Below are positions 29,554 to 37,273 of a stretch of 64,000 nt of DNA, piece after piece (positions within the stretch are counted from its first letter, which is position 1; each line of letters starts with the position of its first letter). A model generated the notes under the pieces. That model did not search any database, was not told the DNA's origin, and saw only the letters and a program-made list of their open reading frames with translations. Origin of the DNA: Nocardia sp. NBC_00565. Lineage in GTDB: Bacteria; Actinomycetota; Actinomycetes; Mycobacteriales; Mycobacteriaceae. Location: contig NZ_CP107785.1 of assembly GCF_036345915.1 (NCBI RefSeq), positions 5,394,001-5,458,000 of the forward strand, in the 5' to 3' direction. Both the position numbers and the translations under genes were made by a program.

Positions 29554-30717
29554 ATGAAAGACAATACTTTTCCCACACCAACACCCGACGGGGTCGCGGC
29601 GGCCGACACCGTTCGCTCCGTCAGCGGCATCCTCGATATCGTGGACAGCCGCGCCGCCGCCGTCCGTGTCGACGGCTACCTTCCCGGTCCGCATGACGTG
29701 CACGTGGCGCCCCGGCTGATTCGCGAATACGGTTTGCGCCGTGGCGATTTCATCACCGGCACGGCCGAACCCGCACGCGGCGACAAGCTCGACCCACTGG
29801 TCCGCATCGAATCGGTCAACGGCCAGGCTCCCGAAAAGGCCAGGGCCCGACCGAATTTCGCCGACCTCGTCCCCATCTATCCCAACCAGCGGTTGCGACT
29901 GGAGACCGAACCGCATGCGATGACCACCCGGATCACCGACCTGGTGATGCCGATCGGCAAGGGGCAGCGCGCCCTCGTCGTCGCACCGCCCAAGGCGGGC
30001 AAAACCTCTGTGCTGCAAGCGATCGCGCACGGCATCGCGAAGAACCACCCGGAGTGCGAACTGATGCTGGTACTGGTCGGCGAACGACCCGAGGAGGTCA
30101 CCGATCTGGCCAGATCGGTCCCCGCCGATGTCGCGGCCGCCACCTTCGACCGCCCGCCCCGCGACCACATCGCCCTGGCCGAACTGGCCATCGAAAGGGC
30201 CAAGCGCCTGGTCGAGATGGGCCGCGATGTGGTGGTGCTGCTCGACTCGCTGACCCGCCTCGCCCGCGCCTACAACAATGCCGCACCGTCCTCCGGGCGG
30301 GTGCTCTCCGGCGGTGTCGACGCCGCCGCACTTGCGCCGCCGAAGAGGTTCCTCGGCGCGGCACGCAATATGGAACACGGCGGCTCGCTCACCATCATCG
30401 CCACCGCCCTGGTCGAGACCGGATCGCTGGCCGACACCGTGATCTTCGAGGAATACAAGGGCACCGGCAACGCCGAACTCAAACTGGATCGCGCGACCGC
30501 GAACCGCCGCGTCTTCCCGGCCATCGACATTGCCCAGTCGAGCACCCGCAAGGACGAATTGCTGCTCGCCCCGGACGAATTGGCGGCCAACCACCTATTG
30601 CGCCGCACCCTCGCCGCGGTGGATGGTCAGCAGGCGATCGACCTGCTGCTGGAGGGACTGCGCAAGTCGCCGACCAACGCCGAATTCCTGGCCCAGCTGG
30701 GCGCCAAACGGGCCTGA
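29554..30717 (+). CDS. rho: Short Rho-type transcription termination factor paralogue
   Basis: The 387-residue protein has the Rho hexameric ATPase core: Walker A PPKAGKTSVLQ (around residue 147), GERPEEVTD, VVVLLDSLTRLARAYN, the Q-loop region SGRVLSGGVDAAALAPPKRFLGAARN, the arginine finger region, and the R-loop segment EEYKGTGNAELKL. The cold-shock-like domain keeps GYLPGPHDV and RRGDF but has AAAV where canonical Rho has aromatic residues for RNA contact. It lacks the long N-terminal Arg/Asp-rich insertion of the housekeeping actinobacterial Rho, so it is a paralogue. Its ATP-driven termination role is inferred from the family. Confidence 0.88.
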   Translation: MKDNTFPTPTPDGVAAADTVRSVSGILDIVDSRAAAVRVDGYLPGPHDVHVAPRLIREYGLRRGDFITGTAEPARGDKLDPLVRIESVNGQAPEKARARPNFADLVPIYPNQRLRLETEPHAMTTRITDLVMPIGKGQRALVVAPPKAGKTSVLQAIAHGIAKNHPECELMLVLVGERPEEVTDLARSVPADVAAATFDRPPRDHIALAELAIERAKRLVEMGRDVVVLLDSLTRLARAYNNAAPSSGRVLSGGVDAAALAPPKRFLGAARNMEHGGSLTIIATALVETGSLADTVIFEEYKGTGNAELKLDRATANRRVFPAIDIAQSSTRKDELLLAPDELAANHLLRRTLAAVDGQQAIDLLLEGLRKSPTNAEFLAQLGAKRA

Positions 30718-30788
30718 TCTTGTTGACACCTCTCCATTAAGGAGCCTTTAAGCCCCTGTGAAGCCCCCCGAGGCATTATTTTCTCAGC

Positions 30789-30834
30789 GCCCGATCGGGC
30801 CTGTTCTCGGAGGGGGGAACAGGGCCGATCGGGC
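30789..30834. terminator. Strong hairpin terminator between rho and the lipid-like operon
   Basis: An 18-bp stem with one mismatch (30789-30806 with 30817-30834, built from GCCCGATCGGGC and CTGTTC) ends in CTTATT. It sits between two converging transcripts and probably ends both. Confidence 0.85.
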
Positions 30835-30844
30835 CTTATTCGAC

Positions 30845-31603
30845 TCAACCCAGTTCGGCGGCGAACAGCGCGCTCACCCGCTGCCACGAATCCTGCGCCG
30901 CGGCTTCGTCATACGGCTCGCGGCCCGGGAAGAAGAACGCATGCTTCGCACCCGGATAGACCACCAACTCGTGCCGCACCCCGGCCGCGGTGAGCCCCGC
31001 GCCGATCTGCGCGCGCTGTTCGGCGTCGATGACATGGTCGAGCTCCGCGAAGAACATCAGCAGCCGGACGTCGCCCTTGGCAATGCCGTCGGTCCCGGCC
31101 AGCAGCGGTTCCAGCCTACTGAGCGCGGTCCCCGGGGTCGTCAACCAGCCCGGATAGAAGATGGCCGCCGCCGCGAGATCGAGTCGGGTGGCCGCGAAAT
31201 AGGCCAGGTGCCCGCCGAGACTGAAACCCAGCACACCGGTCTGCTCGGCGGCTCCGCCCTGCTCGCGCGCATAGTCGATCGCGGCCCGGCAGTCGGCCTC
31301 GACACCGTCGCGGGTCAACTCCCCCAGTAGCTCGAAGGCGTGCTCGCGATTCTCCGCACTCTCGGCAAGTCCCTCGGCGGTCTCCGGGCCGGACCGGTGG
31401 TAGACATCCACCACGACGGCCACATACCCGAGCGCCGCGACCCGGTCGACGATCCGACGAACATCCTCGGTCAAACCCCACAGCTCAGCTCCGACGAGCA
31501 CCGCCGGCAACGGCTCCGTTCCCTCCGGCCGGGCCAGATAGCCGGTCATCGGCGAGCCGTCTACCTGGAGGTCGAACTGTCGGGAAATGATCTGGTACGT
31601 CAT
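30845..31603 (-). CDS. Dienelactone hydrolase-family alpha/beta hydrolase
   Basis: The ATG at 31603 gives 252 residues. The nucleophile elbow reads GFSLGGH, so serine replaces the cysteine usual in true dienelactone hydrolases. The acid and histidine are plausibly in FAELDHVID and GAKHAFFFPG. The family hydrolyses cyclic or small esters. It is the last gene of the leftward operon, 16 bp after the membrane-protein gene and just before the shared terminator, so it may process a product of that pathway or be a read-through neighbour. Confidence 0.85.
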   Translation of the reverse strand: MTYQIISRQFDLQVDGSPMTGYLARPEGTEPLPAVLVGAELWGLTEDVRRIVDRVAALGYVAVVVDVYHRSGPETAEGLAESAENREHAFELLGELTRDGVEADCRAAIDYAREQGGAAEQTGVLGFSLGGHLAYFAATRLDLAAAAIFYPGWLTTPGTALSRLEPLLAGTDGIAKGDVRLLMFFAELDHVIDAEQRAQIGAGLTAAGVRHELVVYPGAKHAFFFPGREPYDEAAAQDSWQRVSALFAAELG

Positions 31604-31619
31604 GGAATACACCCTATTG

Positions 31620-32741
31620 TCACGGGCGATCCGTGGCGCGCGGTGCGCGATCGACTGCGGCTTTGGCCAGCGGCCAGACATTCGCCAGGTCGACCAAGTG
31701 CGCGAGCTCGGCGTCGAAATCGTGCGCGGTCACCGGCAGCGACGGTGCGGACCCGGTGACGGCGGGCAGCAGGCCCGCCTGTCTGGCCTGCGCCGCCCGC
31801 ACCAGGCGATGAGCGTAACCGGTGGTCTCCCAGTTGGTTTCGGCCTCGGTAGGTCCAACGGCGTCGGCCGGGAGGTAGGAGCCCAGATGCAGCATCGCGT
31901 CGCGGATCTCCACGGTCATGCGAAACAGTCGGGCGGCCGGATCGGCGCGAGAGTCGGTGGGCAGCACGATCTCCGGTACCGCCGCGGTGAGATCGCGCCA
32001 CAACGGCCGTAATCGGCGACAGGTTCGGCCGTCTCGGTCTAGTCCGGCCACGGTGATCAGCGCCGAGACCAGTGGGATGGCCAGCAATGTCGCGTTGACA
32101 GTCAGGCAGACGACGAAGTCGAACTCCGCATGCGGCAATTGTGGACCCCAAGCGGGCCATCCGGTGATCAACTGTGCGGCGGAGAGTGTCTGATTGACGA
32201 GGACGAAGACAGTGCTGGTAATCAAGAGATAACCGACGACCTGCGCGTCGAAGCGCAGGTCGTCGGATCGGATCTCGCGGATGCCCAACAGGACGAACAG
32301 GACGATATTGACTGCCACCGGCACGGCGAAGGCCAACAGCACGACCAGCCCGGCACCGTGCAGACTCAGGTCGACCGAAGGTGCCAGGTCCCTGGCCGAC
32401 ATCCCCGCGATGACGATGACGGCGGTGACGGCCGCGGTCACCAGAGCGCATCTGCGTTCGCGGCGCCAGTCGATGACCGAGTCGTCCATGAATCGAGCGA
32501 TGCAGTAGAGGTTCATCGTCACCATGACGACGCACCCCAGCGCGAGCTGATTCGGCAGGCTGGTGATGCTCATCACCGGCGTGCACCGAAACAACAGCAG
32601 AGCGGCGATGCTCCACAGCAGCCCCCGATTGAGACTCCGATCGATGAACGTGTCCCGGACCAGGATCAGCCGGCCCGCCACGATGACGCCGAGGTAGCCG
32701 ATCAACGACCAGCCGAGGACTGCGGGAATCAGCGACGACAC
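31620..32741 (-). CDS. DUF6545 / MAB_1171c-like membrane protein
   Basis: From a GTG at 32741 the protein has 373 residues. The first two thirds contain about seven hydrophobic helices (SSLIPAVLGWSLIGYLGVIVAG, LLWSIAALLLF and others). The last third is soluble and helical, with the segment LRPLWRDLTAAVPEIVLP typical of the DUF6545 domain attached to MAB_1171c-type putative transporters in actinobacteria. It follows idi by 11 bp and precedes the dienelactone hydrolase by 16 bp in the same direction. Transport of the operon's lipid product is possible but not shown. Confidence 0.75.
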   Translation of the reverse strand: MSSLIPAVLGWSLIGYLGVIVAGRLILVRDTFIDRSLNRGLLWSIAALLLFRCTPVMSITSLPNQLALGCVVMVTMNLYCIARFMDDSVIDWRRERRCALVTAAVTAVIVIAGMSARDLAPSVDLSLHGAGLVVLLAFAVPVAVNIVLFVLLGIREIRSDDLRFDAQVVGYLLITSTVFVLVNQTLSAAQLITGWPAWGPQLPHAEFDFVVCLTVNATLLAIPLVSALITVAGLDRDGRTCRRLRPLWRDLTAAVPEIVLPTDSRADPAARLFRMTVEIRDAMLHLGSYLPADAVGPTEAETNWETTGYAHRLVRAAQARQAGLLPAVTGSAPSLPVTAHDFDAELAHLVDLANVWPLAKAAVDRAPRATDRP

Positions 32742-32752
32742 CCCGCATATTC

Positions 32753-33298
32753 TTACCGACGAGCGGCCACTTCCAGAACTCCACGGAGCCAAGGGGTATA
32801 GGAGTCGGGCTCCGCCGAGAGGCGATCGAGCAGTTCGGCGGTGTCGATCCAGGCGTACTCGGAGACCTCGGCTGGATCTGGCCGCGGCGCGCTATCGGGC
32901 ATGGCCCCGACCAGCACGTGGTCCCATTCGTGCTCCACCTGGTTGCCGCGCGGGTCGGCGGCCCGATACCGGTAGATGCCCGCCTCGGTCAGCTGGGTGA
33001 CGGCCAGGCCGAGTTCCTCCTTCAGCCGGATCGTCGCCGCGTCGGCCGGGTCCTGTCCGGGCGCGGGATGACCACAGCAGGTATTCGACCATCGTTGCGG
33101 GAAGCGGGTTTTGACGGCGGCTCGCCGCTGCAGCAGGACACGTCCGGATGGGTCGTACAGCAGCACCGAGAAGGCGCGGTGCAGCTGCCCCGGCTGCCGA
33201 TGTGCCTGCGCCACGGAACATGCTCCGATCGCGAGGCCCTGCTCGTCCACTAGTTCGACGAGCAGGGCCTCGCGATCGGAGCGAATCTCGGTGGTCAT
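32753..33298 (-). CDS. idi: Isopentenyl-diphosphate delta-isomerase, type 1
   Basis: The ATG at 33298 gives 181 residues with the Nudix-like fold of type 1 IPP isomerase. The catalytic cysteine is in NTCCGHPAPGQ, and metal ligands and the catalytic glutamate lie in IRLKEELG and EHEWDHVLVG. It interconverts IPP and DMAPP, so the operon supplies its own allylic primer for prenylation. Its neighbours are a UbiA prenyltransferase (29 bp upstream) and a DUF6545 protein. The first third of the coding region is a 26-bp perfect inverted repeat, described separately. Confidence 0.94.
   Translation of the reverse strand: MTTEIRSDREALLVELVDEQGLAIGACSVAQAHRQPGQLHRAFSVLLYDPSGRVLLQRRAAVKTRFPQRWSNTCCGHPAPGQDPADAATIRLKEELGLAVTQLTEAGIYRYRAADPRGNQVEHEWDHVLVGAMPDSAPRPDPAEVSEYAWIDTAELLDRLSAEPDSYTPWLRGVLEVAARR
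33222..33282 (-). repeat. 26-bp perfect inverted repeat inside idi
   Basis: The arms at 33222-33247 and 33257-33282 are exact reverse complements separated by 9 bp (CACTAGTTC). They encode residues roughly 6-25 of Idi (SDREALLVELVDEQGLAIGA). In mRNA this would form a very stable hairpin near the start of the coding sequence. Confidence 0.9.
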
Positions 33299-33327
33299 GA
33301 TCGGGGCTCCCTGGTCTCGGATTTCAC

Positions 33328-34341
33328 TCACTGTAGGCAGAACACGGCGGCGGCGGGCACGACAGCTGCCCAGGCGACGAGCGCGACCATGAATACGAAC
33401 AGTTTCGCCTGCGACCGGACCAGCGGCATGGCTTCGTCCAGGGGTTTGCCCCAGGTGCCGACCAGGCTGCGGCCCAGATAGCCGAGGACGATCAGGACAC
33501 CGACCGCGTACACGATCAGCGTCGGCGTGCACCCCACCATCGCGACGACGGAACCGGCCACGAGTGCGGCGCCGACGCTCACCCGCGTCATCGACTCGAG
33601 AAATGAGACGCGCAGGCCCAGCGCCCGGACCGATGTCATTATTCCGTGCTCGGCGTCTTCGGGAAGGTCCTCGGCGGTGTTCGCGCTGAAAACCCCGGTG
33701 GTCGTGAGCCCGAGGCCGAGAATGGCGATGAGCGCGGGTATTTCGATCGGCCGGTCGTAGAGTCGGAGCACGACTACACCGGGAAAGACCATCGTCATGA
33801 GGTAGGTCCAGGGGATCTGCCAGAATCCCGCGGCCTTGAAATGCCATGGCGGCAGCGAATATTCGAGTAGCAGCAGAGTTCCGATGGGGATGATCAGCAG
33901 CAGGTCGAAATGCCCGGTCGCCACCGCGAGATAGATCGTCGCGACGCCGATTCCGCCGGTGGTCAGATAGATCTGCCAGGCCACGAACCGCACGCCGAGA
34001 TCGCGGACCATCCGGGAGAACTTGGATTTGTATTCGGCGTCCACCCACCGATCGGCCAGGCAGTTGGCAACGTGCAGCAGTTGAATGGCGGCGGCCAGCA
34101 TCACCGCGGCCACGATCATCGGCGCCGACCAGATCTCGGCTCCGGAATGCGCGCTGAACAGGACATCGGCCACCATGACCGCGGCGGACATCGGTGCGAT
34201 CTCCGGCCGGGTCAGCCACAGGGCGTAGTTGATTTTGGTGCGTAGCCGCAGCGGAACGCCCTGTTCGCCGGGGCCCGCGGTGAAGATCCGGTGTAATCGT
34301 GCACCGAGTGCGGCGTCCTCGCCGCCGAGTGTGGTGGACAT
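33328..34341 (-). CDS. UbiA-family membrane prenyltransferase
   Basis: The ATG at 34341 follows the preceding stop by one base; the protein has 337 residues and about nine membrane helices. Both aspartate-rich motifs of the family are present: NCLADRWVDAEYK near residue 93 (N-x3-D-x3-D) and ANTAEDLPEDAEHG near residue 220, which bind the Mg2+-diphosphate of the prenyl donor. UbiA enzymes attach prenyl chains to aromatic or lipid acceptors. In this operon the acceptor might be the polyketide/amino-ketone product, but neither substrate nor chain length is shown by the sequence. Confidence 0.9.
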   Translation of the reverse strand: MSTTLGGEDAALGARLHRIFTAGPGEQGVPLRLRTKINYALWLTRPEIAPMSAAVMVADVLFSAHSGAEIWSAPMIVAAVMLAAAIQLLHVANCLADRWVDAEYKSKFSRMVRDLGVRFVAWQIYLTTGGIGVATIYLAVATGHFDLLLIIPIGTLLLLEYSLPPWHFKAAGFWQIPWTYLMTMVFPGVVVLRLYDRPIEIPALIAILGLGLTTTGVFSANTAEDLPEDAEHGIMTSVRALGLRVSFLESMTRVSVGAALVAGSVVAMVGCTPTLIVYAVGVLIVLGYLGRSLVGTWGKPLDEAMPLVRSQAKLFVFMVALVAWAAVVPAAAVFCLQ

Positions 34342-34342
34342 G

Positions 34343-35149
34343 TCAGGTCTGCTCCTGGTGCGCGCGCTGACGTGCCCGGGAAATACTGCGGCGGAAGAAC
34401 GGCCGCGACAGATCCTCCGGGAGATTCGCCCACCGCAGGAAGAATGTGGTGAGCGGATCCATCGTGATGTGATGGCGGCCGCGTTCCAGACCACGTACCG
34501 CGGCTTCGCCGACCTTGGCGGCGGGCAGCGGTTTGATCGACCCCGTGATGGCCTTGGTCTCAACGGGTTTGCGCAGGTTCTCCCTGGCGAGTCCGGGCGT
34601 ATCCGTATCGGCCGGATACAGCACCGAGACGGTCACCCCGGCGGGCTCGACCTCGTACCGCAGGCACAGACCCAGCTGACGCACGCCGGCCTTGGTGGGG
34701 CCGTAGCTCGAGTATCCGGGGATGCCGAGGAAGGCCGATGTCGAACTGAGCAGCAGCACATGTCCGCTGCCACGTTCGACCATGCCGGGCAGCACACACC
34801 GAATGGCATGCACCGAACCGAGGTAGTTCGCATCGCTCTGGATGCCGAACTCGTCGCTGTCGATATCGAGGAACAGACCCGGCAGTGTGAGGCCCGCACA
34901 GCAGGCGATCACCGCGCAGGCCCCGTTGCGTTCTTCCAATTCCTTGATGGCGGTTGCCAATCCCTGCCGGTCGGTGACATCGGCGACGCACCGATCGGCC
35001 CCGATCCGCTCGGCGGTCGCGCGCAGCGGCTCCTCCCGGCGGGCGATGATCGACACTCGCGCGCCACGCAGGGCGAAGGCGGTGGCGACCGCTGCCCCGA
35101 TGCCCTCCGAGCCGCCGGTGACGATCACGTGCTTATCCGTCCAGTTCAC
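34343..35149 (-). CDS. 3-ketodihydrosphingosine reductase-like SDR
   Basis: The 268-residue SDR has TGGSEGIGAAVA at residues 11-22 and catalytic LSSTSAF and YSSYGPTKAG. The stretch around YPADTDTPGLARENLRKP then VETKAITGSIKP is distinctive. It matches the pattern YPPDTDTPGFxxENxxKPxETxxIS of 3-ketodihydrosphingosine reductases, which reduce the ketone made by serine palmitoyltransferase. Its operon contains an alpha-oxoamine synthase, which strengthens the assignment. The C-terminal segment (TTFFLRWANLPEDLSRPFFRRSI) may be a membrane-associated anchor. Substrate is inferred, not proven. Confidence 0.8.
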   Translation of the reverse strand: MNWTDKHVIVTGGSEGIGAAVATAFALRGARVSIIARREEPLRATAERIGADRCVADVTDRQGLATAIKELEERNGACAVIACCAGLTLPGLFLDIDSDEFGIQSDANYLGSVHAIRCVLPGMVERGSGHVLLLSSTSAFLGIPGYSSYGPTKAGVRQLGLCLRYEVEPAGVTVSVLYPADTDTPGLARENLRKPVETKAITGSIKPLPAAKVGEAAVRGLERGRHHITMDPLTTFFLRWANLPEDLSRPFFRRSISRARQRAHQEQT

Positions 35150-35152
35150 AAT

Positions 35153-36118
35153 TCAGCTCCCGCCGACGGCGGCGAGTTCACCGAGGCGGTCCCGCCAGGC
35201 GTGGTAGCCGGCGGCCGTGCCGTCCTCCGGTATTCCGACGAACGCCTTGTCGATCAGGGCGGCGGCCTCGTCGATCGAGCGGCCGGTATAGGTCCGCACG
35301 GCGACTTCGGTGTGCGCGGTGGCACTGTCGGCCTGCTGCCGGATCTTCGCGACCATGGTCGATCCCGCCGCCAACTGCTGGCGGAACTGCGGCACCAGGG
35401 CCAGGATCGCTTCCAGGTCACTGACTTCCACGCCGCCGGCGAAGGTGGTCGCGATGCCGATACCGTTCCACAGATCGGCATGCCTGCTCGGGTCGAATTC
35501 GGCGATCCGGGTGGCGACACCATCGACCGAGCCGCCGCTGATGAACCAGAGTGCGCGCCCGATCCCCTGATCCGACGCGCGCCGCAGCGGTGCGGTATCC
35601 CCCATCCAGGACGGGTACCGCGTGTCGACGTGCTTGCGGGCGATGTATTTCTCGGTACGGAAGAAGGCGTTGTAGAAGCCGTATCCGTCGATCGCGAGCC
35701 AGCGGTAGACCGGGTGCTTCGGAAAGACCTTCCGCCAAATCGGTTTCGGGATCTTGCCCATCGCAAGGCCGACCCCGACATACATGGTCAGGTCGTGTTT
35801 GGCCGCTGGGCCGGTGAACAGATCCGCGGCACGGTGGCTGAACGGGGTGATCGAGTCGACGGCGGCCAGCCCCGTCGCGGCGCCTTCGAACGCGAAGCCC
35901 TGGTACTGCTCGGGCAGCTGCTGGATGTGCTCGATCAACTCGTCGTTGTTCTTGGTGCACACGGCGAAGTGAATGCTGCTGGACAGGTGGGTGGCGACCC
36001 GCTGGAGTTCGGCGGCGGTCGCGGGGCTCGGCGCCGCGAAGCCGGGGCGGTCCAGCGGGTTCTCCTCGATGCGGGTACCGAGCAGAGTGGAGCGTAAGGG
36101 TCCGATCAATGACGGCAT
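35153..36118 (-). CDS. DUF1702-family protein, homologue of enediyne-cassette UNBL
   Basis: The 321-residue protein begins MPSLIGPLRSTLLG and contains QGFAFEGAATGLAAVD, YVGVGLAMGKIPKP, DGYGFYNAFFRTEKYI, WFISGGSVDGVATRIAEF and DLWNGIGIATTFAGG. This is the pattern of the DUF1702 family, known as UNBL in enediyne clusters, where its function is unassigned. It follows UNBU and UNBV homologues, the other two members of the conserved enediyne cassette, but no enediyne PKS is present. It probably handles an acyl or polyene intermediate; that is inference from context only. Confidence 0.82.
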   Translation of the reverse strand: MPSLIGPLRSTLLGTRIEENPLDRPGFAAPSPATAAELQRVATHLSSSIHFAVCTKNNDELIEHIQQLPEQYQGFAFEGAATGLAAVDSITPFSHRAADLFTGPAAKHDLTMYVGVGLAMGKIPKPIWRKVFPKHPVYRWLAIDGYGFYNAFFRTEKYIARKHVDTRYPSWMGDTAPLRRASDQGIGRALWFISGGSVDGVATRIAEFDPSRHADLWNGIGIATTFAGGVEVSDLEAILALVPQFRQQLAAGSTMVAKIRQQADSATAHTEVAVRTYTGRSIDEAAALIDKAFVGIPEDGTAAGYHAWRDRLGELAAVGGS

Positions 36119-36157
36119 ATTTCCTCGATTCTGTTGCGGTGCTCCAGATTCCGGTGA

Positions 36158-37273
36158 TCAGGACCGCGCGACTTCCTTCTCCGGCTCGGGCACGGCCGGT
36201 TCCTCCGCCACGGGCGGCGGCACCTCGTCATCCCGCGCCGTGGTGGCCGCGCGATTGTCCAGCCATTCGCGAATGTTGCGGTACCACCAGAACATTCCGC
36301 GACTCGCGCACACGAGCACCAAGGCGAAGAACAAGCCGAACGACACGTGCAGGGCCATCAGCACGCCGTACAGCACACCCACCGAGGCGCCGAAGACGAT
36401 CTGATCCCGCTTCTTGAACGGAGTCGTCGCCGGGTCGGTGATCATGTAGTTGGTGTAGAGCACGAACGCGATGCCGGTCGCGGGCAGCAGCGCCGCGATG
36501 ATCGAGATGTTGTCGTCCAGCAGCCCGCGCACCACCGCCTGCAGCACGTACGCACCCAACCAGGCGAGGATGAGCGGTGTCTTCTTGGTCAGCTTGGCGT
36601 TCAACATGGTTCCCGCGGACAGCAGGCCCAGCACGATCAGCGCATCGGCCGCGCCCGAGATGTTCTCCACGAAGTGATACGGACCGACGATGGCGATCGC
36701 CGGGAAGACCAGCAGCGCGACCACGATGCCGAAGTTCGACGGGTTCATGAAGTGCTTCACTTTCCCGTTGATCTTGGCGCGCAGCACCCATTTGGTGCCG
36801 ACCGCGACCGTGATGCCGAACATGATCGGCATGAACTGATCCGCCGCGTACAAGAGGAAGTTGAAGGCCAGACCGGTAATGTGCGCGGGCAGCAGGAACA
36901 CCATCAGGCCGCGAAGTCCGTTACCGCGGTATGCGGCCGGGCGGCGATAGGCCCACGCCGCCAGCGTTTCCAGAACGAGCTCCACCGTGTACGCGGTGGC
37001 CGCGCTCAGGAACGGCCACAGCCATGGCTGTTCGAATCCGAGCCACAGAAATCCCAGAATGTTGAACAACGTCAGCGAGGCCGCGAAGTTGCGCAGGGCG
37101 AGATACCTCGGATCGCGTCCTTCTTTGTTGACGCCCAGCCACTTTCGCCGAAAGGCCTGCGCCGGTGTCGGCGGTGCGGCCTGCTGCTCGGCGGGCGCGG
37201 ATCCGTTGCCGTTCGTGCTCGTGCTGACATCGGCTGTTCCGTTGGCGCTGTGGCCGTTTCCTTGAACACTCAC
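36158..37273 (-). CDS. UNBU-like membrane protein (RnfD/NqrB-like fold)
   Basis: The 371-residue protein has a Gly/Asn/Ser-rich N-terminal 45 residues, about ten membrane helices, and an acidic Pro-rich C-terminus. The segments GKVKHFMNPSNFGIV and NYMITDPATTPFKKRDQI are recognisable from the RnfD/NqrB-type family to which enediyne UNBU proteins belong; the latter carries the Asp-Pro-x-Thr pattern of flavin attachment in that family. The start codon overlaps the UNBV stop by ATGA. A redox or transport role is plausible; it is not known for UNBU. Confidence 0.8.
   Translation of the reverse strand: MSVQGNGHSANGTADVSTSTNGNGSAPAEQQAAPPTPAQAFRRKWLGVNKEGRDPRYLALRNFAASLTLFNILGFLWLGFEQPWLWPFLSAATAYTVELVLETLAAWAYRRPAAYRGNGLRGLMVFLLPAHITGLAFNFLLYAADQFMPIMFGITVAVGTKWVLRAKINGKVKHFMNPSNFGIVVALLVFPAIAIVGPYHFVENISGAADALIVLGLLSAGTMLNAKLTKKTPLILAWLGAYVLQAVVRGLLDDNISIIAALLPATGIAFVLYTNYMITDPATTPFKKRDQIVFGASVGVLYGVLMALHVSFGLFFALVLVCASRGMFWWYRNIREWLDNRAATTARDDEVPPPVAEEPAVPEPEKEVARS

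Noticed and set aside
37072..37273. Small frames in the N-terminal region of the UNBU-like gene
   Set aside because: They are fully contained in the membrane-protein gene and have no independent signals.
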